From contig NZ_JAJAUY010000004.1 of the NCBI RefSeq assembly GCF_020532625.1, positions 1 to 64,000 on the forward strand: a stretch of 64,000 nt of DNA, given 5' to 3'. Position numbers and translations under genes: made by a program. Below are positions 46,383 through 55,437 of the stretch, piece by piece. Numbering within the stretch: position 1 is the stretch's first letter; each line of letters starts with the position of its first letter. Origin of the DNA: Streptomyces antimicrobicus. GTDB taxonomy: Bacteria > Actinomycetota > Actinomycetes > Streptomycetales > Streptomycetaceae. The notes below the pieces were generated by a model. That model saw nothing but the letters and a program-made list of their open reading frames with translations. It was not told where the DNA came from and ran no database searches.

Positions 46383-47387
46383 TCAGGGGCGGGCGGGCTC
46401 CGCCTCCGCCGCCCCCGGGGCCGCGGCGGCGGTCCGGAACGTCCGCCGGTAGGCGGTCGGGCCCACGCCCAGCGCCGCCAGCAGGTGCTTGCGCAAGGAC
46501 TGCGCCGTGCCGAACCCCGCCTCGCGGGCCACCTGTTCCATCGGCAGGTCCGTCGACTCCAGCAGCCGCCGCGCCCGCTCGACCCGCTGGAGCACGATCC
46601 ACCGACCGGGGCTCACCCCGGCCTCCTCGCGGAACCGCCGCGTGAAGGTCCGTACGGACATGGCCTGCTGCCGGGCCATGTCGCTCAGCCGCAGCGGCTC
46701 GTGCAGCCGGTCCAGCGCCCAGGCCCGGGCCGCCGACGTACTCGCCAGCTGCGGCTGCGGCACCGGCCGTTCGACGAACTGGGCCTGCCCGCCCTCGCGG
46801 TGGGGCGGTACGACGGTGCGCCGGGCGACCTCGTTGGCCACGGTCGCCCCGTGGTCCCGGCGGACGATGTGCAGGCACAGGTCGATCCCGGCCGCGACCC
46901 CGGCCGAGGTCAGCACGTCGCCGTCGTCGGTGTAGAGGACGTCCGGGTCCACCCGCACCGCCGGGAACAGCCGCTGGAAGTGCTCGGCGGAGGCCCAGTG
47001 CGTGGTGGCGCGGCGGCCGTCGAGGTAGCCGGCGGCGGCCAGGACGTAGCCGCCGGTGCAGATCGAGACGAGCCGGGTGCCGGGGCGGACGTGGGCCAGG
47101 GCGGCGGCGAGCTCGTCGGTGAGCCGGCCCTCCTCGTAGACCGGCCCGAGCTCGTACGAGGCGGGCACCACGACCGTGTCGGCCTCCGCCAGCGCCTCCG
47201 GGCCGTGCTCGACGTGGACGGCGAAGTCCGCCTCGGTCTGGACCGGTCCGGCGGCGAGCCCGCAGGTGGCGAGCTCGTAGAGGCGGCGGCCCTCGGCGTC
47301 CCTGGCGCGGTCGAAGATCCGGTGCGGGATGCCGAGCTCGAAGGGGAGCAGCCCGGCCAGGGCGAGGACGACCACACGATGCGCCAT
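46383..47387 (-). CDS. GlxA-type AraC-family regulator
   Basis: The 334-aa protein joins an N-terminal DJ-1/PfpI-like domain (MAHRVVVLALAGLLPFELG, VSICTGGYVLAAAGYLDGR with the nucleophile-like Cys) to a C-terminal AraC domain with two helix-turn-helices (LRLSDMARQQAMSVRTFTRRFREEAGVSPGRWI, EQVAREAGFGTAQSLRKHLL). Such regulators sense small metabolites and often control divergent transporters. It is divergent from an MFS gene across 71 bp. TACGAT 6 nt before the ATG suggests a leaderless transcript. Confidence 0.9.
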   Translation of the reverse strand: MAHRVVVLALAGLLPFELGIPHRIFDRARDAEGRRLYELATCGLAAGPVQTEADFAVHVEHGPEALAEADTVVVPASYELGPVYEEGRLTDELAAALAHVRPGTRLVSICTGGYVLAAAGYLDGRRATTHWASAEHFQRLFPAVRVDPDVLYTDDGDVLTSAGVAAGIDLCLHIVRRDHGATVANEVARRTVVPPHREGGQAQFVERPVPQPQLASTSAARAWALDRLHEPLRLSDMARQQAMSVRTFTRRFREEAGVSPGRWIVLQRVERARRLLESTDLPMEQVAREAGFGTAQSLRKHLLAALGVGPTAYRRTFRTAAAAPGAAEAEPARP

Positions 47388-47458
47388 GGCCCGATCGTAG
47401 CGAATGCTGTCGTTCAGGCCACTGGAGTGCCGCAGGTCCGGGCCGCGAAGCTGTCCGC

Positions 47459-48808
47459 GTGACCCAGAGCGCACCTTCCGAACCCACCGCGACCGCCCCC
47501 GCCGCCTCCGCCGACTCCTCCCTCTCCCCCGCGTCCTCGGCCCTGGCCGCCGTCCCGCGCCGGGCGCCGGGGCGTGTGCACCGGGCCTGGTCCGTCGCCG
47601 CCGTCACGTTCGTGACGATCATCGGCGCGGCTGCCTTCGCCTCCCTGCCGGGGCTGCTGATCGAGCCGCTGCACCAGGAGTTCGACTGGTCGCGGGGCAC
47701 GATCGGCTTCGCCGTGTCGGTCAATCTCGCCCTCTACGGGCTCACCGCGCCGTTCGCCGCCGCCCTGATGGACCGGTTCGGCATCCGCCGGGTCGTGGCG
47801 TGCGCGCTCACCGTGATCGCCGTCGGCTCCGCGGCCACCGTGTGGATGACCGCGTCCTGGCAGCTGGTGCTGTTCTGGGGCGTGCTGGTGGGTCTGGGCA
47901 GCGGCTCGATGGCGCTGGCCTTCGCCGCGACCGTCACCAACCGCTGGTTCACCGCCCGGCGCGGGCTGGTCACCGGCATCCTGACCGCCGCCGGCGCCTC
48001 GGGTCAGCTGATCTTCCTGCCGCTGCTGGCCTGGCTGGTGTCGGAGCACGGCTGGCGACCGGCGGCCCTCACCGTCGCGCTCGCCGCCCTGTCCGTGGTC
48101 CCGTTCGTCTGGCTGCTGCTGCGCGACCACCCCGCGGACGTGGGCCTGGCGCCCTACGGAGGGACGTACGCGGCGAAGCCCGCGCCGGTGCCGGGGGCGG
48201 CCCGGCGGGCGCTGACGGTGCTGTTCCGGGCGGCCCGCACCGGTCCGTTCTGGCTACTGGCCGGCACCTTCGCGATCTGCGGCGCGTCCACCAACGGCCT
48301 GGTCAAGACCCACTTCGTGCCGGCCGCGCACGACCACGGCATGCCGGTCACGGCCGCCGCCGGGCTGCTCGCGGTGATCGGGGTCTTCGACGTCGTCGGC
48401 ACGGTCGCCTCGGGGTGGTTCACCGACCGCTTCGCGGCGCGCCGGCTGCTGGCGGTGTACTACGCGCTGCGCGGGGTCTCGCTGCTGTTCCTGCCGATGC
48501 TGCTGGCCCCCTCGGTCCACCCGCCGATGGTGTTCTTCATCGTCTTCTACGGTCTGGACTGGGTCGCCACCGTGCCGCCGACCCTCGCGCTGTGCCGGGA
48601 GATCTACGGCGAGGACAGCGCGATCGTCTTCGGCTGGGTGCTGGCCTCGCACCAGGTGGGGGCGGCCGTGGTCGCCTTCCTCGGGGGTCTGGCCCGGGAC
48701 GCCTTCGGCTCCTACGACGTCGTCTGGTACGCCTCCGGGGCCCTGTGCGCGGCCGCCGCGCTGATGGCGATGGTCATCCGGCGGCCCCGGCCGGCCGCCG
48801 CGCCCTGA
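47459..48808 (+). CDS. MFS transporter (oxalate/formate antiporter-like, 12 TM)
   Basis: The 449-aa membrane protein has an Ala/Ser/Pro-rich N-terminal tail of about 38 residues and then 12 helices, with EFDWSRGTIGFAVSVNLALYGLTAPFAAALMDRFGIRR as the first helix pair. This EFxWSR...DRFG pattern occurs in monocarboxylate/oxalate-type MFS carriers. Substrate unknown. The divergent GlxA-type regulator is the likely controller. GTG start at 47459. Confidence 0.87.
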   Translation: MTQSAPSEPTATAPAASADSSLSPASSALAAVPRRAPGRVHRAWSVAAVTFVTIIGAAAFASLPGLLIEPLHQEFDWSRGTIGFAVSVNLALYGLTAPFAAALMDRFGIRRVVACALTVIAVGSAATVWMTASWQLVLFWGVLVGLGSGSMALAFAATVTNRWFTARRGLVTGILTAAGASGQLIFLPLLAWLVSEHGWRPAALTVALAALSVVPFVWLLLRDHPADVGLAPYGGTYAAKPAPVPGAARRALTVLFRAARTGPFWLLAGTFAICGASTNGLVKTHFVPAAHDHGMPVTAAAGLLAVIGVFDVVGTVASGWFTDRFAARRLLAVYYALRGVSLLFLPMLLAPSVHPPMVFFIVFYGLDWVATVPPTLALCREIYGEDSAIVFGWVLASHQVGAAVVAFLGGLARDAFGSYDVVWYASGALCAAAALMAMVIRRPRPAAAP

Positions 48809-48844
48809 CGGGCCCGAGGACCGGCCGCACCGCGCGGGGCCGGG

Positions 48845-49198
48845 TCAGCCGGCCGGCGTGGTGGACTTCAGGGCGCCGTCCGGGCCCGCCAGCAGCACGG
48901 GGGTGTCCGGCCCGCCGAGGTCGCGTACGGCGGCCCGGTCGGCCTCGGCCGGGGCCTCGGCCGTGCTCACCACGGCGGCGGCCTCCAGCGACTGCGCCCC
49001 GCTGGCCACGGCCATGGCGACGGCCGTCTGCAGGGCACTGAGCTTGAGGGAGTCGAGGTCGACCGTCCCGGCGACGTAGGTACGGCCGGTCTCGTCGCGG
49101 ACGGCGGCGCCCTCGGGCACCCCGTTTCGGGCCCGGGCGCTGCGCGCGAGCGTGATGATCTTGCTGTCCTCGGGGTCCAGCCCGGTGGTCTCGGTCAT
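48845..49198 (-). CDS. Cytidine-deaminase-like protein lacking the catalytic motifs
   Basis: The 117-aa protein follows the cytidine deaminase fold: IITLARSARARNGVPEGAAVRDETGRTYVAGTVDLDSLKLSALQTAVAMAVASG. Where active enzymes have C-A-E, this reads A-L-Q, and the PCxxC zinc motif is absent. It should not bind zinc or deaminate. It is encoded downstream of the phoH-ybeY-corC-yjbR row. The leader contains a strong hairpin, and no ribosome site precedes the ATG at 49198; ATG 49210 is an alternative. Confidence 0.75.
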   Translation of the reverse strand: MTETTGLDPEDSKIITLARSARARNGVPEGAAVRDETGRTYVAGTVDLDSLKLSALQTAVAMAVASGAQSLEAAAVVSTAEAPAEADRAAVRDLGGPDTPVLLAGPDGALKSTTPAG

Positions 49199-49382
49199 GG
49201 GCGACAGCATATGGAGCGCCTCGGCGGGGCCGTTGCACGGCCCCGCCGAGGTGCTCTCCCCTCCGGTCCCCCCCGGATCTTGCTTGGCACAAGCAAAGCT
49301 AAGCGTAGGGTAAAGAAATCCTATGATCCGCACGCCCTGCGAAATCGTGACCTTGCGGAATCTCAAAGTCCGGATAAGTCGG
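49199..49382 (-). promoter_or_regulatory. Structured, A/T-rich leader of the deaminase-like gene
   Basis: A perfect 15-bp stem (cctcggcggggccgt, 49219-49233, with 49237-49251) lies 21 bp before the ATG at 49198. Farther upstream ttgcttg-gca-caagcaa (49280-49296) forms a smaller hairpin, and 49290-49340 is unusually A/T-rich. On the minus strand this could be the terminator of the upstream operon or an attenuator. A weak resemblance to an IdeR/DmdR iron box is seen around 49294-49314. Confidence 0.5.
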
Positions 49383-49739
49383 TCACGGCCGGTCGAGCCG
49401 CAGCCGCTCCGCCCTCGGCAGACCCGCGACGACCAGGTCGTAGGAGTCCTCGACGAGCTCGCGCACCGTCCGGTCGGGCAGCCCGGCCACGGTCACCGTG
49501 TTCCAGTGCCGCTTGTTCATGTGCCAGCCCGGGGCGACCGCGTCCGGGTACGCGGCCCGCAGCCGGAGCGCCTCCTCCGGATCGCACTTGAGATTGACCC
49601 TCAGCGGCCGCGCGTCCAGCGCCGAGAGCGCGAACATCTTGCCCAGCACCTTGAAGACCGAGGTCTCCAGGTTGAACGGGAACTCCTCCACCGCGGCGTC
49701 GAAGCCCAGGCAGAACGCGCGCAGCTCGGCCGGTGTCAT
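49383..49739 (-). CDS. MmcQ/YjbR-family DNA-binding-like protein
   Basis: The 118-aa protein has the YjbR fold: LRAFCLGFDAAVEEFPFN, FKVLGKMFALSAL, VNLKCDPEEALRLRAAYPDAVAPGWHMNKRHWNTV. The family shares a CyaY-like double-wing structure and has no firmly known function. It overlaps corC by 4 nt (ATG/TGA overlap), so translation is coupled. Confidence 0.9.
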   Translation of the reverse strand: MTPAELRAFCLGFDAAVEEFPFNLETSVFKVLGKMFALSALDARPLRVNLKCDPEEALRLRAAYPDAVAPGWHMNKRHWNTVTVAGLPDRTVRELVEDSYDLVVAGLPRAERLRLDRP

Positions 49740-51049
49740 GGCGCCGCGTCCTGCGGACCCGCCTGTTCCGGCTCCGGGTCCACCGGTTCCGCCAGCACGG
49801 TGACGATGCGGTTGCGGCGGCCCGCCGGGGCCTCCGCGGTCAGCCGCAGCGGCCGGCCGTCGGGCAGGTCCACCACCGCCGAGGCGCCGGCGATCGGCAC
49901 CCGGCCGAGCGCCTTGGCCAGCAGTCCGCCGACCGTCTCCACGTCCTCGTCGTCGTAGGCGTCGATCCCGAAGAGCTCACCGAGGTCGGTGATGTCCAGC
50001 CGGGCCGTCACCCGGTAGCGGTCCTCGCCGAGCGCCTCCACGGGCGGGAGTTCGCGGTCGTACTCGTCGGTGATCTCGCCGACGATCTCCTCCAGGATGT
50101 CCTCGATGGTGACGATCCCGGCCGTGCCGCCGTACTCGTCGATGACGACGGCGACGTGGTTGCGGACCTGCTGCATCTCGCGCAGCAGGTCGCCCGCGTT
50201 CTTGGTGTCGGGCACGAAGACCGCCGGGCGCATGGCCGTGGTCACCAGGTCGGTCTCGGCGTCGCGGCTGATGTGCGTCTTGCGGACCAGGTCCTTGAGG
50301 TACACGATCCCGACGATGTCGTCCTCGTTCTCGCCGGTCACCGGGATCCGGGAGAAACCGGAGCGCAGCGCGAGCGTGGTCGCCTGACGGATCGTCTTGT
50401 ACCGCTCGATGCAGATCAGGTCGGTGCGCGGCACCATCACCTCGCGCACCAGGGTGTCGCCCAGCTCGAAGACGGAGTGCACCATCCGGCGCTCCTCGTC
50501 CTCGATCAGCGACTCCTTCTCCGCCAGGTCCACCAGGGCGCGCAGCTCGGCCTCGGAGGCGAACGGGCCCTTGCGGAAGCCCTTGCCGGGCGTGAGCGCG
50601 TTGCCGATGAGGATCAGCAGCTGCGGGATCGGCCCCATCACCCGCGCCAGCGGCACCAGCACGTACGCGGAGGCCGTGGCCGTGTTCAGCGGGTGCTGGC
50701 GGCCGATGGTGCGCGGCGAGACGCCGACGGCGACGAACGAGACCAGCACCATCACCGCGATGGCGACGAGCAGGGCCGTCCAGTTCTCGCCGAACGCGTC
50801 CAGGCAGACGTACGTGACCAGCACGCCGGCCGCCATCTCGCAGGTGACGCGCACCAGCAGGGCGACGTTCACGTAGCGGGTCGGGTCGGCGGCGACCTGC
50901 GCCAGCTTGGCGCTCCCCCGCCGGCCCTCCCGGACGGCCTGCTCGGCCCGGAAGCTGGAGACGCGGGCGATGCCCGCCTCGGCGCACGCGGCCAGCCACG
51001 CGACGACGACCAGCAGGACCGCCCCGGTGATCAGCTGCGGCGCGGTCAC
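49736..51049 (-). CDS. CorC/HlyC-family membrane protein with CBS domains
   Basis: The 437-aa protein has an N-terminal CNNM/DUF21 membrane domain (about four helices, starting [25 protein letters not shown]), a CBS pair at about 200-330 ([50 protein letters not shown]) and a C-terminal transporter-associated domain. Relatives take part in magnesium or cobalt efflux. GTG start at 51049 overlaps the ybeY stop. It belongs to the phoH-ybeY row. Confidence 0.93.
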   Translation of the reverse strand: MTAPQLITGAVLLVVVAWLAACAEAGIARVSSFRAEQAVREGRRGSAKLAQVAADPTRYVNVALLVRVTCEMAAGVLVTYVCLDAFGENWTALLVAIAVMVLVSFVAVGVSPRTIGRQHPLNTATASAYVLVPLARVMGPIPQLLILIGNALTPGKGFRKGPFASEAELRALVDLAEKESLIEDEERRMVHSVFELGDTLVREVMVPRTDLICIERYKTIRQATTLALRSGFSRIPVTGENEDDIVGIVYLKDLVRKTHISRDAETDLVTTAMRPAVFVPDTKNAGDLLREMQQVRNHVAVVIDEYGGTAGIVTIEDILEEIVGEITDEYDRELPPVEALGEDRYRVTARLDITDLGELFGIDAYDDEDVETVGGLLAKALGRVPIAGASAVVDLPDGRPLRLTAEAPAGRRNRIVTVLAEPVDPEPEQAGPQDAAP

Positions 51050-51543
51050 GAGACGGTGGGGGCCGGGGAGGGGCCGGTCAGCCCGCGCTCCGCCCGCCAG
51101 CCGTCCACGATGGCCGCCTGGAGACCGAACATCTCGGCCTTTTCGTCCGGCTCCTCGTGGTCGTAGCCGAGCAGGTGCAGCACCCCGTGGACGGTCAGGA
51201 GCTGGAGCTCCTCGTCCATGGAGTGCTGCGTGGGAGCGTCCTCGCCCTGCTTCTTGGCGACCTCCGGGCACAGCACGATGTCGCCGAGGAGCCCCTGCGG
51301 GGGCTCCTCGTCGTCCTTGGCCGGCGGACGCAGCTCGTCCATCGGGAAGGACATGACGTCGGTCGGGCCGGGCAGGTCCATCCACTGGATGTGGAGCTGC
51401 TCCATCGCCTCGGCGTCGACGACGATGACGGAGAGCTCGGACAGCGGGTGGATCCGCATCCGGGTCAGCGCGTAGCGGGCGATGTCGAGGATCGCCTGCT
51501 CGTCGACCTCGGTTCCGGACTCGTTGTTGACGTCGATCGACAT
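51046..51543 (-). CDS. ybeY: Endoribonuclease YbeY (rRNA maturation factor)
   Basis: The 165-aa metalloenzyme processes rRNA and controls 70S quality. The zinc motif [16 protein letters not shown] (HxxxHxxGYDH) is complete, preceded by [15 protein letters not shown] and [11 protein letters not shown]. The protein is slightly longer than the E. coli form because of a Pro-rich C-terminus. It lies 12 bp after phoH and overlaps corC. Confidence 0.96.
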   Translation of the reverse strand: MSIDVNNESGTEVDEQAILDIARYALTRMRIHPLSELSVIVVDAEAMEQLHIQWMDLPGPTDVMSFPMDELRPPAKDDEEPPQGLLGDIVLCPEVAKKQGEDAPTQHSMDEELQLLTVHGVLHLLGYDHEEPDEKAEMFGLQAAIVDGWRAERGLTGPSPAPTVS

Positions 51544-51555
51544 GTTCTTCTCGTG

Positions 51556-52572
51556 CTACTTCCCGTTGCGGCTGTCGTACTGCTCGTACGCGTCGACGAT
51601 ACGTCCGACCAGCTTGTGCCGGACCACATCCTGCGACGTGAGCCGCGAGAAGTGGACGTCCTCGACGCCTTCGAGGATGTCCTGCACCTGCCGCAGGCCC
51701 GACTTGGTGCCGCCCGGCAGGTCGATCTGGGTGATGTCACCCGTGATCACGATCTTGGAGTCGAAACCGAGCCGGGTGAGGAACATCTTCATCTGCTCGG
51801 GATTGGTGTTCTGCGCCTCGTCGAGGATGATGAACGCGTCGTTCAGCGTCCGCCCCCGCATGTAGGCCAGCGGTGCCACCTCGATCGTCCCGGCCGCCAT
51901 GAGCCGCGGGATCGAGTCCGGGTCGAGCATGTCGTGCAGCGCGTCGTACAGCGGGCGCAGGTACGGGTCGATCTTCTCGTAGAGCGTGCCGGGCAGGAAG
52001 CCGAGCCGCTCCCCCGCCTCGACGGCGGGCCGGGTCAGGATGATCCGGGTGACCTGCTTGGACTGCAGGGCCTGGACCGCCTTGGCCATGGCGAGGTAGG
52101 TCTTGCCGGTACCGGCGGGGCCGATGCCGAAGACGATCGTGTGCTTGTCGATCGCGTCGACGTACCGCTTCTGGTTGAGGGTCTTGGGACGGATGGTGCG
52201 ACCGCGGTTGGAGAGGATGTTCTGGGTGAGCACCTCGGCCGGGGTCTCCGCGGGCCCCTCACCGGCCTCGCTCGCCTTGAGCATGGCGATCGAGCGTTCC
52301 ACTGCGTCCTCCGTCATCGGCTGCCCGGTGCGGAGCACCAGCATCATCTCGTCGAACAGGCGCTGGATCAGTGCCACTTCCCTGGCGTCACCGATCGCGC
52401 TGACCTGATTTCCCCGGACATGGATGTCGGCCTTGGGGAAGGCCTTCTCGATCACGCGCAGCAGGGCGTCGCCGGAGCCGAGCACCGTCACCATGGGGTG
52501 CTTGGCCGGGACCGTGAAGTGGGCGCGTGCCTGTCCCGGTGCCGGGATGTGGGCTGTGGGTGTCTGCGTCAT
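51556..52572 (-). CDS. phoH: PhoH-family ATPase
   Basis: The 338-aa PhoH-like protein has Walker A GPAGTGKTYLAMAKA, Walker B FIILDEAQNT and an arginine-finger region SKIVITGDITQIDLP. An N-terminal KH-like part starts FTVPAKHPMVTVLGSGDALLRVIEKAFP. It is usually coupled to ybeY and is thought to act in RNA metabolism. The ATG at 52572 gives the family start MTQTPTAH; an in-frame ATG at 52596 sits almost on the GGAGG and is less likely. Confidence 0.94.
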   Translation of the reverse strand: MTQTPTAHIPAPGQARAHFTVPAKHPMVTVLGSGDALLRVIEKAFPKADIHVRGNQVSAIGDAREVALIQRLFDEMMLVLRTGQPMTEDAVERSIAMLKASEAGEGPAETPAEVLTQNILSNRGRTIRPKTLNQKRYVDAIDKHTIVFGIGPAGTGKTYLAMAKAVQALQSKQVTRIILTRPAVEAGERLGFLPGTLYEKIDPYLRPLYDALHDMLDPDSIPRLMAAGTIEVAPLAYMRGRTLNDAFIILDEAQNTNPEQMKMFLTRLGFDSKIVITGDITQIDLPGGTKSGLRQVQDILEGVEDVHFSRLTSQDVVRHKLVGRIVDAYEQYDSRNGK

Positions 52573-52800
52573 GGGCCGGCTCTGAGGCCTGCACATACCT
52601 CCGGTTGCGGGGTCTCGCCGTTCGACGACCTCTGAGTACCAAGCGTACGACGCCGCCGGAGGCTTCCCGAGAGGTTTTCGGCCGGGCCTGCCCAGGGCCC
52701 GGGCCGGGCCCCGCGCAGGGCCCAGGCCGGGCCCCGCGCAGGCCGCGAGCAGGCCGCGCGCAGGCCCCGGGCCGGTGCAGGACGGGCCGCGAGCTCCCGG
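52573..52800. repeat. GC-rich tandem repeats upstream of phoH
   Basis: Two 23-bp units (52696-52718 and 52719-52741) of the type ggccc[g/a]ggccgggccccgcgcag differ at one base. They are followed by two 11-bp units gccgcg[a/c]gcag. The phoH promoter probably lies in the less GC-rich part at about 52600-52660. The PfkB gene on the left end of the upstream transcript stops at 52801. Confidence 0.8.
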
Positions 52801-53952
52801 CTACGCCGGGTACCGGAAGCCGATCGTGGGGACCGCGCGGCGGCGGTCCTGGGCCGGGCCCGCCTCCGGGGGCAGCAGGGCATCGAGGAAGCCGTAGCGG
52901 GCCGGCGGCTGCGGGTGACCGCGCCACCAGGCGGCCACCTCCGGCCAGCCCGGGGCGGACAGAGAGCCGCCGAACTCCTGCACCGACAGCGCGGCCGTCA
53001 GGCCCGCGAACGCCAGGCGGTCGGCCAGCGGCCAGCCCGCGAGGGTGCCGGTGACGAAACCGGCCACGTAGACGTCACCGGCGCCGGTGGGGTCCAGGGC
53101 CTCCACGGCGATGGCCGGGACCTGCGCGGTCTCGCCGGTGCGGCCGTCCACCGCGTACGAGCCCTCCGCGCCCATGGTGACCACCGCGATCGGCACCCGC
53201 TCGGCCAGGGCCCTGGCCGCCGCGCGCGGGCATTCGGTGCGGGTGTAGCGCATGGCCTCGCCCGCGTTCGGCAGGAAGGCCTCGCAGTGTTCCAGGTCCA
53301 GGGCGGCCAGGTCCCACCGGCCGCTGTCGTCCCAGCCGACGTCCGCGAAGACCCGCGCCCCGGCACCGGCGGCCGCGGCCACCCACTCCTCCCGCCGGCC
53401 GGGAGCCAGCGAGGCGATGGCCGCCCGGGCGGGCGGCGGGCACTCGGGGAACCGGCCGGTGCGGGCCGGGGGCACGGGGCCGCCCCCGCCGACGGCCGGG
53501 GGTGCCTCGTGGCCGTGGCTGACCATGGTGCGCTCCCCCTCGTACGCCATGGAGACCGTCACCGGGCTGTGCCAGCCGGGAACGGTGCGCGAGAGGGACA
53601 GGTCGATGCCCTCGCCCTGCTCCAGGGCGTCCCAGCAGTACTCGCCGTAGTGGTCGTCGCCGAACGCGGCGGCCAGCGAGGTCCGCAGGCCCAGCCGGGC
53701 CAGCGCGGTGGCCATGTTGGCGACGCCGCCGGGGCTGGAGCCCATCCCGCGGGCCCAGGACTCGGTGCCGCGCACGGGGGCCGAGTCCAGGCCCGTGAAG
53801 ATGATGTCCAGGAAGACCGTGCCGGTGAGGAAGACGTCGCAGGCCGGGTCCCCGGGCCCCCGCAGGGAGGCCAGCGGGTCCACCGGGTGCGCGACGCAGG
53901 CGGCGGGCTGCGGCGGGCTGGTACGGCTGGGCCGGTCGTTGCGCATGCTCAC
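52801..53952 (-). CDS. PfkB/ribokinase-family carbohydrate kinase
   Basis: The 383-aa kinase has the first PfkB motif region GSSPGGVANMATALARLGLRTSLAAAFGDD and the second motif DPTGAGDVYVAGFVTGTLAG with the catalytic Asp. The sugar substrate is unknown. A Pro/Gly-rich insert near 165-185 and a 35-residue N-terminal extension are not family core. The GTG at 53952 has GGGGAG 5 nt upstream; MRNDR at 53946 is the alternative. It is monocistronic by spacing. Confidence 0.9.
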   Translation of the reverse strand: MSMRNDRPSRTSPPQPAACVAHPVDPLASLRGPGDPACDVFLTGTVFLDIIFTGLDSAPVRGTESWARGMGSSPGGVANMATALARLGLRTSLAAAFGDDHYGEYCWDALEQGEGIDLSLSRTVPGWHSPVTVSMAYEGERTMVSHGHEAPPAVGGGGPVPPARTGRFPECPPPARAAIASLAPGRREEWVAAAAGAGARVFADVGWDDSGRWDLAALDLEHCEAFLPNAGEAMRYTRTECPRAAARALAERVPIAVVTMGAEGSYAVDGRTGETAQVPAIAVEALDPTGAGDVYVAGFVTGTLAGWPLADRLAFAGLTAALSVQEFGGSLSAPGWPEVAAWWRGHPQPPARYGFLDALLPPEAGPAQDRRRAVPTIGFRYPA

Positions 53953-54072
53953 GTCTGCTCCCCATCTGTCGTGGAAAGCCGGCAGCACTCCCCACGTGGA
54001 GCAGAGTCAAAACCACTTATGACCTAGATCACAAGCAGAACACCCGGATGCCGGCCGCCCCACGCGTCCTCG

Positions 54073-54978
54073 TCAGTGCCGCTTGGGCAGCGGCACCCTC
54101 AGGAGGTCGGCGGCCACGGTCAGCTCGCCGTCGAAGCCCGCCGCCAGCGCCTGGCGTTCGAAGGCGGCCGGATCGGTGTAGCGCTGCGAGAAGTGCGTCA
54201 GCACCAGGTGCCGCACGCCGGCGTCCCGCGCGACGGAGGCCGCCTGGCCCGCCGTGAGGTGGCCGTGCTCGGAGGCCAGGTGGGCGTCCTCGTCGAGGAA
54301 CGTCGACTCGATCACCAGCATGTCGCAGCCCTCGGCCAGCGCCTCGACGCCCTCGCAGAGCCGGGTGTCCATGACGAAGGCGAAGCTCTGCCCCCGCCGG
54401 TGCTCGCTGACCTGCTCCAAGGTGACCGCGCCGAGGGCGCCCTCGCGCTGGATCCGGCCGACGTCGGGCCCCTGGATGCCGTACTGCCGCAACCGCTCGG
54501 GCAGTATCCGGCGGCCGTCGGGCTCGGTGATCCGGTAGCCGAAGGACTCCACCGGGTGCGAGAGCCTGCGGGCCGACAGGGTGTAGCCGGGCGTGCGCGC
54601 CAGCACGCCGTCCCCGGTGACCGGTGCCTCGTCGATGACCACCGTCTCGCGGTACGCCGTGGCATGGCGCAGCCGGTCGTAGAACTTCTGCCCGCTGGCC
54701 GGGAAGTGCGCCGTGACGGGGTGCGGGACCCGGTCGAGGTTGATGCGCTGGATCACCCCGGCCAGGCCCAGGCTGTGGTCCCCGTGGAAGTGGGTGACGC
54801 ACATCCGGTGGATGTCGTGCGCGGCGACGCCCGCGCGCAGCATCTGGCGCTGGGTCCCCTCGCCGGGGTCGAAGAGGAAGCCCTCACCGTCCCAGCGCAG
54901 CAGGTAGCCGTTGTGGTTGCGGTGGCGGGTGGGCACCTGGCTGGCGGTGCCCAGCACCACGAACTCGCGGGCGGACAC
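54073..54978 (-). CDS. rnz: Ribonuclease Z
   Basis: The 301-aa metallo-beta-lactamase-fold nuclease trims tRNA 3' ends. It starts [41 protein letters not shown] and has the zinc motif [11 protein letters not shown], followed by the conserved [12 protein letters not shown] and [10 protein letters not shown] segments. The exosite arm is between them. GTG start; it lies 3 bp after the HIT gene and should be co-transcribed with it. Confidence 0.94.
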   Translation of the reverse strand: MSAREFVVLGTASQVPTRHRNHNGYLLRWDGEGFLFDPGEGTQRQMLRAGVAAHDIHRMCVTHFHGDHSLGLAGVIQRINLDRVPHPVTAHFPASGQKFYDRLRHATAYRETVVIDEAPVTGDGVLARTPGYTLSARRLSHPVESFGYRITEPDGRRILPERLRQYGIQGPDVGRIQREGALGAVTLEQVSEHRRGQSFAFVMDTRLCEGVEALAEGCDMLVIESTFLDEDAHLASEHGHLTAGQAASVARDAGVRHLVLTHFSQRYTDPAAFERQALAAGFDGELTVAADLLRVPLPKRH

Positions 54979-54981
54979 GGC

Positions 54982-55341
54982 TTATCCCGGGGGCCACTGC
55001 AGGCCGCGTCCGCCCAGGACGTGCGCGTGCGCGTGGAAGACGGTCTGGCCGGCGCCCGTACCGGTGTTGAAGACGATCCGGAAGCCGGTGCCGTCGATGC
55101 CCTCCTGCGCCGCGACCTGACCGGCGGCGTGCAGGACGTCGGCGGCGATCTTCGGCTCGGCGGCGGCGAGGGAGGCCGCGTCCGGGTAGTGGGCCTTCGG
55201 GATCACCAGGACGTGCGTGGGCGCCTGGGGGTTGATGTCCCGGAACGCGTACGTCGTGTCGGTCTCGTGGACGACGGTCGCGGGCACCTCTCCTGTGACG
55301 ATCTTGCAGAACAGGCAGTCCGCCTGCGGTTCCCCTGCCAT
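54982..55341 (-). CDS. HIT-family nucleotide-binding hydrolase (HINT-like)
   Basis: The 119-aa protein has CLFCKIVTGEVPATVVHE at the N-terminus and the histidine triad VFHAHAHVLGG at the C-terminus. HINT-like enzymes hydrolyse adenosine phosphoramidates. The CxxC pair may bind zinc. The ATG at 55341 has GGAGAGG upstream. It precedes rnz by 3 bp. Confidence 0.93.
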   Translation of the reverse strand: MAGEPQADCLFCKIVTGEVPATVVHETDTTYAFRDINPQAPTHVLVIPKAHYPDAASLAAAEPKIAADVLHAAGQVAAQEGIDGTGFRIVFNTGTGAGQTVFHAHAHVLGGRGLQWPPG

Positions 55342-55437
55342 TGCTTCACCTCTCCGGACGGTGATCACCTGCGGGCATCGTAGCGGCCCGGCCCGACGCC
55401 CCGCCGGGGCTGTGGATCACGACCGAGGGCCCGCGGC

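Noticed and set aside
49294..49314. Iron box (IdeR/DmdR) upstream of the deaminase-like gene
   Set aside because: Only about 11 of 19 consensus positions match by eye, so it is mentioned but not called.
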